A DNA stretch of 64,000 nucleotides from JADZEM01 sp046328125 (GTDB lineage Bacteria > Chloroflexota > UBA6077 > JACCZL01): contig JAXLXF010000020.1 of the NCBI GenBank assembly GCA_046328125.1, forward strand, positions 1-64,000, read 5' to 3'. Below the pieces are notes generated by a model. It did not search any database. It worked only from the letters and a program-made list of their open reading frames with translations, and was not told where the DNA came from. The first letter of the stretch is position 1; the number at the start of each line of letters is the position of its first letter. This document shows positions 24,437 through 31,800 of this stretch, piece by piece. The translations under genes and the position numbers were made by a program.

Positions 24437-27400
24437 TCACGCTCGTCGGTCCAGGCTCACAAGGCCCGGCTGACAGAGCGCGCGCAATGGGTGCATCTCC
24501 AGCCCATCTGCCAGCGCCAGCGCCTCGCGGAAGAGCTCGGCGGCTCGGGTGGCGCCGTGTGGTCCTTGCTGGCGGGCGATCTCGGCTGACAGTCGCAACG
24601 CCCAGGCCCGGTTGCCGCGCTCCTCACCAGCATCCGCCAGCACGAGAGCGCGGCCAGCGCAGCGGGCGGCTTCGTCATGACGGCCGGCCAGCACGTGCGC
24701 TTCGCCCAGCATCGTCATCCTCAGCGACGGGTGGAGCCCCAACTCGACGGCGGCAGATGCCGTCAGCAGCGCTGTCGCTTCGGCGTCCCGTCCGAGCTGC
24801 GCGTAGGCGTAGCCGAGGTACGCCTGAACCGGATACAGGATGATGTGCAGCTGATGCGCCTCGCAGAGCTCGAGCGCCCGCTCCAGGATGCTGACGGCTT
24901 CGGGAAGCGCGCCGCGCCGCAGGTGGACGAATCCGAGCCCTTCGAGCGCACTGGCGCGTGAGAGCGGAAGCTCGCTCGACTCCGCGAGCGTGACAGCCTC
25001 CTCACCACGCGCCAGTGCCTCATCGAACCGGCCGAGCTCCGCGAGCGCCCGCAGCAGGTAGCTGCGCGAGAAGACGGCCGGCAGGCCCGGCTCGCCGAAC
25101 CGCTCGAACGCGAGCGCGCCTCGCAGCCGCTCGACGTTCCAGCTCAGCCGTTCGATCGACTCGGCGTACCGACAGGCGTACACGTCGGCGAGGCCGAGGA
25201 AGAAGTGCGACATCACCTGAAGCGGCAGGTCGTCTAGCTCGTCGGCGAGGCGGCGGGCGCGCCGGCCGGCGGCTTCCGCCTCGCGCGGCTGCACGGCGTT
25301 GCAATAGAAGGCGGTCAGGTACGCCGAGACCCAGGCGAGCCGGGGCCGGTCGTCCAGGGCGATGGCGAGCGCCTCAGCACGTTGCAACTGCTCGAACATC
25401 GTCGCGAATTCGTTGAGTGGCAGCAGGACGTTGCGCAGGTCGAGTCGAACGTCGACGGCAAGCTCCCGCGTCTCGCGACTCTCCGGCAGGTGCCCGAGAG
25501 CGTCGAGTGCCCGCGTGAAGTACGCCGCCGCCTGGCGATTCGCTCCGCGCGCGCCGTCACGTTGGCCGGCCGACCGGAGATACCTGACCGCCTGGTGCCA
25601 GAGCTCCCCGCGCCAGGCGTGCTCGGCCAGCCGGTCCACGTGCTCCGCGAGCCGTTCCACGGCGAGGCCGTCGCCGTCGGCGGACGCTTCCAGCGCAGTG
25701 ACGATCCGCGCGTGCAGCGCTCGTCGTCGGTCGTGCAGCAGGCTGCCGTAGGCAACGTCGTGCGTCAGCGCGTGTTTGAAGGTGAAGACGGCCTCTGGGA
25801 TCACCTGGGCTTCGTACAGCAGCTCCGCAGCCAGCAAGCCGGCGAGCGTCTGGTGAAGGTCGTCGTCAGTGAGCTCGGCGACGGTGCGCAGCAGCCAGAG
25901 CGGTACGTCCTTGCCGATGACCGCCGCGATCTGGAGCAGACGCTTCGCAGCGGGATCGAGGCGATCGATCCGGGCGCCGAGCACCGTCTGGACGGTGTCC
26001 GGCAGGCGGATGGTGTCGACCGGCCTGGTCTGGCGGTAGGCGCCGCCGGCGTCGGTCAGCGTTCCCGTGTCCACGAGCCCGCGCACGCTCTCTTCCAGGA
26101 ACAGCGGATTGCCTTCCGTCTTCTGAATCAACTGGCCGCGGAGCGGACCCAGCGCGGGGTCGTCGCCGAGCAGCGCGCCGAGCAGGTCGTCGGCCGGCTG
26201 CGTCGCCAGCGTCTCCACCGGCAGTTGCGTGTAGTACGTCTTGCGCGCCCACGGGTGCGTGTACTCTGGACGATATGAGACGAGCAACAGCATCGGCACG
26301 GCCGGCACGCTCTCGACCAGGGTGTCCAACAACGCCTGGGTCTCCGGGTCGATCCAGTGGAGATCCTCGACGACCAGAATGAGCGGCTGCTCCTGACTCT
26401 GCCGTATCAGCAGACGTTTGAGCGCCGCCAGCGTGCGGTCGCGGCGCTGCGGTGGCGCCAGCATGTCCCAGATCACGTCGTCGATCGGCAGTCCGAGCAG
26501 CGCGAGGAGGGCCGGCAGGTCCGGCGCGAGCGCCCGATCGAGGCGTAGCACGCGCTCGGTCAGCTTCGCGGCAGCTGTGAATACCTCGTCGCGATCCTCG
26601 ATCTGGCACCATGCTTTGAGGAGCTCGACGGCGGGCTCATAGGAAGCGGCCAGATCGTGTGACAGCGCACCGCATTCGAGCACCAGCCAGCCATCGCTCT
26701 GGGCCGAACGGGTTGCCTCCCAGATCAAGCGCGATTTGCCGACGCCGGGCTCGCCGACCAGGCCGACGACCTGGCCCTGGCCGGCGCGTGCTCGACCGAC
26801 AAGCAGCGCCAGCGTGGCCGCTTCGGCGTCGCGGCCGACGAATCTGGTGAGGCGCCGGGTCGAGAGCAGCCGCCGGAAACGGGTCTGGACGGGCTGGCTG
26901 CCGAGCAGCTCGAACACGGGAGCGCCCGCGAGCGCGCTGGACCCCGACTCGACGGGCCGGACGTGCACGTACCCTTCGGCAGCGCGGGCGGTCCCCATCG
27001 CCAGGAGCGTCGAGCCGTCCAGGGCGGCCTGCGCGAGCCGTCCAGCGGCCCGAACGGCTGGCCCAAGCGCGGCGAGCTCGCGGCCACGGTCGCCGCTGCC
27101 ACCACGGAGCACGACCTCGCTCGAGGCCAGCCCGACCCGTAAGGCAAGCGGGGAGCTCGCCGCGTCGCCGTACTGACCGGCGACACGCCCGAACGACTCG
27201 TGCAGCGCCAGTGCTGCCAGGCAGGCCCGGACGGCATCGTCCTCCTTCGAGACCGGCGCACCGAAGATCGCCATGATGCCGTCGCCGTCAACGCGGCTGA
27301 CGGTGCCTCCACGGCGGTGGACCGCGTCGGTCAGCGCGGGCACGATCTGAGCCTGGAGGCGGTCGGCACGGTCTGGCTCGAAGGCGTCCACGGAGTCGGC

Positions 27401-27763
27401 CAGCCCGACGACCTCGGCCACGAGGACCGTCACCCGCTTCTGCTCGCCGTCGGGCTGGCTCCGGGCGGGTGGCCGGCCACCGAGTCGGTCGCCACGGGCA
27501 TCTCGCACGCGCGGGGTCTGCCTCGTCCGAGGGGCCGGCGCTGCCGCCCGGTCAAACCTGGCGCGAGGATCGGCGGCGAGGCCGAGGGCTTCGGCCAGGC
27601 GGCGGGCCGTTCCGCGCTGCGGGCGGCCCACCGACCGTTCGAGATCTTGCACCGCGCGCAGGCTGATGCCGGCTCGCTCGGCGAGGGCGGCCTGGGTGAG
27701 GCCAGCGTCGAGGCGGTGCTGGCGCAGCAGCTGGCCGAACGTCCCGGTCTCACGTTCGTCCAC
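24437..27763 (-). CDS. Large signalling protein: XRE HTH, class III cyclase-like domain, AAA ATPase, TPR repeats
   Basis: 1108 residues from a GTG at 27763, eight bases after GGAGGGG; an ATG 144 bases upstream has no such site. Domains in order: XRE-type helix-turn-helix (about 8-70, GLTQAALAERAGISLRAVQDLE); a class III nucleotidyl cyclase-like domain (about 105-270, VSRVDGDGIMAIFGAP), in which the first metal Asp is replaced by Glu (VAEVVGL); an ATPase of the AAA/STAND kind with Walker A GEPGVGKSRL and Walker B LILVVEDLHWID; and a long C-terminal array of TPR-like helices. It is likely a DNA-binding regulator that senses a ligand and may control the divergent methyltransferase gene. Confidence 0.85.
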   Translation of the reverse strand: MDERETGTFGQLLRQHRLDAGLTQAALAERAGISLRAVQDLERSVGRPQRGTARRLAEALGLAADPRARFDRAAAPAPRTRQTPRVRDARGDRLGGRPPARSQPDGEQKRVTVLVAEVVGLADSVDAFEPDRADRLQAQIVPALTDAVHRRGGTVSRVDGDGIMAIFGAPVSKEDDAVRACLAALALHESFGRVAGQYGDAASSPLALRVGLASSEVVLRGGSGDRGRELAALGPAVRAAGRLAQAALDGSTLLAMGTARAAEGYVHVRPVESGSSALAGAPVFELLGSQPVQTRFRRLLSTRRLTRFVGRDAEAATLALLVGRARAGQGQVVGLVGEPGVGKSRLIWEATRSAQSDGWLVLECGALSHDLAASYEPAVELLKAWCQIEDRDEVFTAAAKLTERVLRLDRALAPDLPALLALLGLPIDDVIWDMLAPPQRRDRTLAALKRLLIRQSQEQPLILVVEDLHWIDPETQALLDTLVESVPAVPMLLLVSYRPEYTHPWARKTYYTQLPVETLATQPADDLLGALLGDDPALGPLRGQLIQKTEGNPLFLEESVRGLVDTGTLTDAGGAYRQTRPVDTIRLPDTVQTVLGARIDRLDPAAKRLLQIAAVIGKDVPLWLLRTVAELTDDDLHQTLAGLLAAELLYEAQVIPEAVFTFKHALTHDVAYGSLLHDRRRALHARIVTALEASADGDGLAVERLAEHVDRLAEHAWRGELWHQAVRYLRSAGQRDGARGANRQAAAYFTRALDALGHLPESRETRELAVDVRLDLRNVLLPLNEFATMFEQLQRAEALAIALDDRPRLAWVSAYLTAFYCNAVQPREAEAAGRRARRLADELDDLPLQVMSHFFLGLADVYACRYAESIERLSWNVERLRGALAFERFGEPGLPAVFSRSYLLRALAELGRFDEALARGEEAVTLAESSELPLSRASALEGLGFVHLRRGALPEAVSILERALELCEAHQLHIILYPVQAYLGYAYAQLGRDAEATALLTASAAVELGLHPSLRMTMLGEAHVLAGRHDEAARCAGRALVLADAGEERGNRAWALRLSAEIARQQGPHGATRAAELFREALALADGLEMHPLRALCQPGLVSLDRRA

Positions 27764-28000
27764 CGTCACGTCCCCTCCGCGCGCCCTGCCACACGCCGCC
27801 GCCATGGCGTGGCTGCTCGCCCCGCCCGGACGGGCTCCATCGCCCTCGGGTGTGCCCATTGTAGGCGGAGCCGGCGAGCGAGCAAACACGGATCTGTGAG
27901 ATTGCATCCGGTTCTGCGTCTAACTCTGTGGGTCTGTGTTTGCAGCCTGTCCGAACGACCGTACGCTGCGCGGGAGATCAGCTCGCAGGGGAGGCTCCCG

Positions 28001-29050
28001 ATGCAGACCGACACCGACGCCGCCGTCGTGACCGCCACCGCTCCGGCGCTGCCGCCGCACGTCCAGGTGATTCAACTCGCGACCGGCTACTGGATCTCGC
28101 GCGCCGTGTACGTGGTCGCCCGTCTTGGGATCGCGGACCTGCTGGTTGACGGACCGCGCGATGCCGAGCAGCTCGCGTTCGCGACTGGCACGCACGGGCC
28201 GTCGCTGCGGCGGCTGCTGCGGACCCTCGCGAGCGTTGGCCTGTTCCGCACCGAGGACGACGGCCGTTTCTCGCTGACGGCGCTCGGCGAGACGCTGCGC
28301 TCGGACGCGCCGGGATCGGCCCGCTCGACGGTCATCGCGCTCTCGGGCGAGTGGTTCTGGGCCAGTTGGGGCGAGGCGATGCATGCCGTGCGGACCGGCC
28401 AGACCGGCATCCAGCAGGCGCTCGGCATGAGCGAGTACGAGCTCCTCGAACGGAATCCCGAGGAAGCGTCCCATTTCAACGCCGCCATGATCGGGTTCCA
28501 CGGCCAGGAGCCGGCCGCCATCGTGGACGCCTACGACTTCTCCAGCTTCGGGAGGGTCGTGGACGTCGGCGGCGGGTCCGGCAACCTGCTCGGGACGATC
28601 CTCCAGGCTCACCCTACGCTGCGGGGTGTCCTGTTCGAGCGGCCACAAGTCGTCCCGGACGCCGAGCGAAACCTGGCGGCAGCCGATGTGGTGGATCGCT
28701 GCGAATTCATCGGCGGCGACTTCCTCGCGTCGGTGCCGGAGGGCGGCGACGCCTACATTGTCTCGCACTGCATCCACAACTGGGACGAGGCATCCTGTGT
28801 GAAGATCCTGTCGAACTGTCGGCGGGCGATGGGACCGTCAGCGCGCCTGCTGCTCGTCGAGGCGGTCGTCAGCCCGAGCGACGCACCGGATCCGGCCAAG
28901 ATCCTCGATCTGGCGATGCTGCTGGTGCCGGGCGGCCAGGAGCGCACCGAGGACGAGTACCGGGTCTTGCTGGAGCGGGCCGGCCTGCGCCTGACGCGGG
29001 TCGTACCGACGCGCACCTCGGCTTGCGTCATCGAAGCGGTGCCGATCTGA
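28001..29050 (+). CDS. SAM-dependent O-methyltransferase (AdoMet_MTase family 2, acetylserotonin/hydroxyneurosporene type)
   Basis: 349 residues from an ATG behind GGGGAGG. The N-terminal dimerisation winged helix is typical (GYWISRAVYVVARLGIADLL, then LRRLLRTLASVGLF). The SAM site is VVDVGGGSGNL, with FERPQVV as the next acidic strand and HCIHNWDEASCVKIL in the place of the catalytic His region. Family members methylate phenolic or hydroxyl groups of small secondary metabolites and carotenoids. No other biosynthesis genes are next to it. It is divergent from the XRE-cyclase-ATPase regulator with 237 bases between. Confidence 0.88.
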   Translation: MQTDTDAAVVTATAPALPPHVQVIQLATGYWISRAVYVVARLGIADLLVDGPRDAEQLAFATGTHGPSLRRLLRTLASVGLFRTEDDGRFSLTALGETLRSDAPGSARSTVIALSGEWFWASWGEAMHAVRTGQTGIQQALGMSEYELLERNPEEASHFNAAMIGFHGQEPAAIVDAYDFSSFGRVVDVGGGSGNLLGTILQAHPTLRGVLFERPQVVPDAERNLAAADVVDRCEFIGGDFLASVPEGGDAYIVSHCIHNWDEASCVKILSNCRRAMGPSARLLLVEAVVSPSDAPDPAKILDLAMLLVPGGQERTEDEYRVLLERAGLRLTRVVPTRTSACVIEAVPI

Positions 29051-29105
29051 CGGCCCTCCGCATCGTCTCGCTCCACCCGTGGCGTCCGTTCTGACGGGTT
29101 CTTTC

Positions 29106-29244
29106 GCGCGCGGGGTGTGCGTCAGATCTGTTGGGGGCGCGATGAATCGCGCCCGTACAAGGCAGCGTCCCTGGTACGGGCGCGATTCATCGCGCCCCCG
29201 GATCTGGATGGTCACAAGACTCTGACGCACACCCTCGCGCGCGG
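29106..29244. mobile_element. Small MITE-like element with terminal inverted repeats
   Basis: About 139 bases with terminal inverted repeats: GGTGTGCGTCAGA (29116-29128) and TCTGACGCACACC (29223-29235) are perfect, and the flanking GCGCGCG runs extend the pairing. Inside are two inverted copies of GGGGGCGCGATGAATCGCGCCC-type palindromes around TACAAGGCAGCGTCCCTGGTA. No coding capacity. Related inner units lie at 9197-9292. No transposase was seen, so mobility is inferred. Confidence 0.55.
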
Positions 29245-29317
29245 CTCGCATGGACTTTCGGCGAGCCGTGCGCTAGCCTGTTCCGTCACATCGACAGCCC
29301 TGGGAGGAGATCGAGCG

Positions 29318-30391
29318 ATGCGAGATGTCGTCAGCAATGAGGAGATCGTTCAGGAGGCGCGCCGGAAGCTGGAGCAGGGCGCCTGGGATTACCTCGTGGG
29401 CGGCTCGGAGTCCGAGACCACGCTGAGAAGGAATCGTCTGGCGTTCGACAAGATCGCGTTCCGACCGCGCATCCTGGTGGACGTCACCGAAGTGGACACG
29501 TCCACGACGTTCCTCGGCCAGAAGCTGCGCATTCCGGCGATCCTGGCGCCGATCGGCTCGCTGCAAACGTTCGACCCGTCTGGCGCAGCTGGCTCGACCC
29601 GCGCCGCCACCGAGTTCGGCATCATGCACGCCGTCAGCTCGGTGACGCTGCCCACCCTGGAGGAGACGGCGGCGGCGACCGACACGCCGAAGATCTTCCA
29701 ACTGTACGTGCACGGCGACTGGGACTGGATCGAGAGCATTATCGGGCGGGTCAAGAACGCGGGCTACGCCGCGCTGGCCCTGACCGTGGACGTGGCGCAC
29801 TACAGCCGCCGCGAGCGCCCGATGCTGACGCGCTATCAGCCGCCCTCGCGGCGGGCTGCCCCGAGCCGCAGCTGGCAGGCCGCCCTCACCTGGGACAGCA
29901 TGGAGCGCATCCGCGACCTGGCCGGGCTGCCGTTCATGGTCAAGGGCATCCAGACGGCCGAGGACGCCGAGATCGCGGTGGCGCGCGGCGTGGACGTGCT
30001 CTGGGTCTCCAACCACGGCGGCCGGCAGATCGACCACGGCGAGGGGAGCCTGGACGTGCTGCCGGAGGTCGTGTCGGTGGCGAAGGGGAAGGCGAAGATT
30101 ATCCTGGACGGCGGCGTCCAGCGCGGCACGGACGTGCTGAAGGCCGTGGCGCTCGGGGCGGACGCGGTGGCGCTGGGCCGGCTCCAGGGCTGGGGGCTGG
30201 CGGCCGGCGGTCAGGCCGGCGTGGTGCGGATGCTGGAGATCCTGGAAGACGAGATGGTCTGCGCGATGGCGCTCTCCGGCCTGACCAGCCTGTCCGGGCT
30301 GACCGACAAGTTCGTGACCAAGGCCGACCCGGTCACGCTGCCGCACGAGATGAGCGCCTGGGTGAACATGCCGGTCGGACGAATCCAGTAG
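29318..30391 (+). CDS. FMN-dependent alpha-hydroxyacid dehydrogenase/oxidase
   Basis: 357 residues from the ATG at 29318 behind GGGAGGAG; the frame is open 200 bases upstream only through the MITE-like element. TIM-barrel of the lactate/glycolate oxidase family: WDYLVGGSESETTLRRN near the start, ILAPIGSLQTF, FQLYVHGDWDW, ALTVDVAHYSRRE, the catalytic His in VSNHGGRQIDH, and the phosphate site IILDGGVQRGTDVLKAVALGADAV. It oxidises an alpha-hydroxyacid with FMN; the substrate is unknown. The stop codon overlaps the edge of the next palindrome. Confidence 0.9.
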   Translation: MRDVVSNEEIVQEARRKLEQGAWDYLVGGSESETTLRRNRLAFDKIAFRPRILVDVTEVDTSTTFLGQKLRIPAILAPIGSLQTFDPSGAAGSTRAATEFGIMHAVSSVTLPTLEETAAATDTPKIFQLYVHGDWDWIESIIGRVKNAGYAALALTVDVAHYSRRERPMLTRYQPPSRRAAPSRSWQAALTWDSMERIRDLAGLPFMVKGIQTAEDAEIAVARGVDVLWVSNHGGRQIDHGEGSLDVLPEVVSVAKGKAKIILDGGVQRGTDVLKAVALGADAVALGRLQGWGLAAGGQAGVVRMLEILEDEMVCAMALSGLTSLSGLTDKFVTKADPVTLPHEMSAWVNMPVGRIQ

Positions 30392-30463
30392 GAGACAGGA
30401 GACAGAATACAGGAGACAGGAGGGGATGAATCTCCTGTCTCCTGTATTCTGTCTCCTGTCTCC
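30391..30463. repeat. Perfect 32-bp palindrome of GACAGGA heptads between convergent genes
   Basis: Arms 30391-30422 and 30432-30463 are exact reverse complements with a 9-base loop (GGGATGAAT). Nearly identical to 16361-16437 (GAATAC for GCATAC in the arm, with the matching change in the other arm). It occupies all the space between the FMN dehydrogenase stop (30389-30391) and the convergent oxidoreductase stop (30464-30466). Confidence 0.9.
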
Positions 30464-31561
30464 TCAGTCGAGGCTGACCTCCCGCTTCGTGTCCGACGAG
30501 CGCTGAATCGCGTCCAGGAAGTGGTGCAGCTCGACGGCGGTGGCGAAGGTCGGCAGGCGGTTCTGGCCGGTCCGGACGGCATCGGCGAACAGCGCGTACA
30601 TCTGGCCGACGTTGAACGGATCCCCGCGCGGGAAGTCGGCCGGGACGTGCACGTAGCGGTCAGGCACGTCCAGATCGGCCAGGGTGTGGCCGTTCTGGAC
30701 ACCCTGGAGCCTGAGCGTCTGGCCGCGCTGCGAGGAGACGTCGCCTGTCACCACCAGCGTGCCCTCGCGTCCGAAGATCTCCATCCGGTAGCCGCCGCCG
30801 GCCCAGGGCACCGCCCCGACGTGGACCGAGGCGACCGCGCCGCGCACCAGGTGGCCGCTGACCAGCACGTTGTCCGGCGAGGTGACGTCCACCATCTGCT
30901 GGGTGTCGGTCTCGAACCACTGGGGCGCCCGGGTCGAGACGACGCAGGCGACGCGCGAGAAGTTGCCAGCGACGTAACGTAGTGCGTCGATGACGTGGCC
31001 GTTGGCGATGGTGAGCGTGTTGGCGCCGAGGCTGGCGTCGCGCTGCCAGGTCCGGCTCGACGGGCGGGCGAGGGCGCCGTCGCGCATGCAGCTGACGTGG
31101 CAGGCGAGCACCTCGCCAACGTAGCCCGTCTCCAGGAGCTCCTTGACGTAGCCGAGCGTCGGGCTGACGCGTGACTGCAGCCCGACCACCGTCTGGACGC
31201 CTCTGGCACGGGCGAGCGTCGCGAGCTCCTCGGCTTCGGCGGTGTTCCGCCCGAGCGGCCACTCGGTGTAGACGTGCTTGCCGGCTTCGATGGCGGCCTT
31301 CGTTGGGCCGTAGTGCTCCGGCACTTTGACCACCACGGCGACGGCGTCGATCTCTGGCGAAGTGACCATCTCGCGGTAGTCGTGATACGCGAATCTCGCG
31401 CCGAACGCCTCGCGCGCCTCCGCGGCACTCTCTGGCCGGGTGGTGCAGACGGCGGTCATCTCGACGTCCGGGCTGGCTCGCAGGGCCGGGAAGTGCGACT
31501 GCGAGGCCCAGGCCGACCGGACGTTGGCTCCCACGAACCCCAGGCGAATCTTGTCTGCCAT
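30464..31561 (-). CDS. Gfo/Idh/MocA family NAD(P)-dependent oxidoreductase
   Basis: 365 residues from an ATG at 31561 with GGAGGG upstream. The Rossmann N-terminus LGFVGANVRSAWASQSHFPALRA is followed by AVVVKVPEHYGPTKAAIEAGKHVYTEWPLGRN, where the family's catalytic EKP is here EWP: the conserved Lys is replaced by Trp. The C-terminal alpha/beta domain follows (GANTLTIANGHVIDALRYV, where the GGGxxxDxGxH motif is relaxed). Such enzymes oxidise sugars or sugar alcohols. The EWPL variant is known from a subgroup related to galactose/lactose repressor-like Gal80 proteins, so a non-classical role is possible. Confidence 0.85.
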   Translation of the reverse strand: MADKIRLGFVGANVRSAWASQSHFPALRASPDVEMTAVCTTRPESAAEAREAFGARFAYHDYREMVTSPEIDAVAVVVKVPEHYGPTKAAIEAGKHVYTEWPLGRNTAEAEELATLARARGVQTVVGLQSRVSPTLGYVKELLETGYVGEVLACHVSCMRDGALARPSSRTWQRDASLGANTLTIANGHVIDALRYVAGNFSRVACVVSTRAPQWFETDTQQMVDVTSPDNVLVSGHLVRGAVASVHVGAVPWAGGGYRMEIFGREGTLVVTGDVSSQRGQTLRLQGVQNGHTLADLDVPDRYVHVPADFPRGDPFNVGQMYALFADAVRTGQNRLPTFATAVELHHFLDAIQRSSDTKREVSLD

Positions 31562-31609
31562 CGACGTGCCCTCCTCCGCGTGGTTGGCACCGGCAGTATC
31601 CCAGAGATG

Positions 31610-31720
31610 GCCTGCGTCTCGACCCAGGCGCCGGCCTTCGCGGTCGAGCTGGCCCGCATCGAGGTCGATCCGGACACCGGCCAGATCGCGCCGCACGATG
31701 CTGACGGGCACCCTTCGGCC
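31610..31720 (+). pseudogene. Possible fragment of a xanthine-dehydrogenase-type molybdenum subunit
   Basis: The plus strand encodes QAPAFAVELARIEVDPDTGQI, which resembles the segment AxxVEVDPETGxVxV near the C-terminus of large molybdopterin-binding subunits of the xanthine dehydrogenase family. Only about 25-30 residues fit, with no start and unrelated sequence on both sides. It would be a decayed gene piece stranded between two divergent genes. The match is short and could be chance. Confidence 0.3.
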
Positions 31721-31800
31721 GGGCTGTGCTGGTGCCGACGGCACAGTTTCGTTACACTGCGCTCCCGACATAACGGAGTACGCGGCGGGAGCACGTGGCG

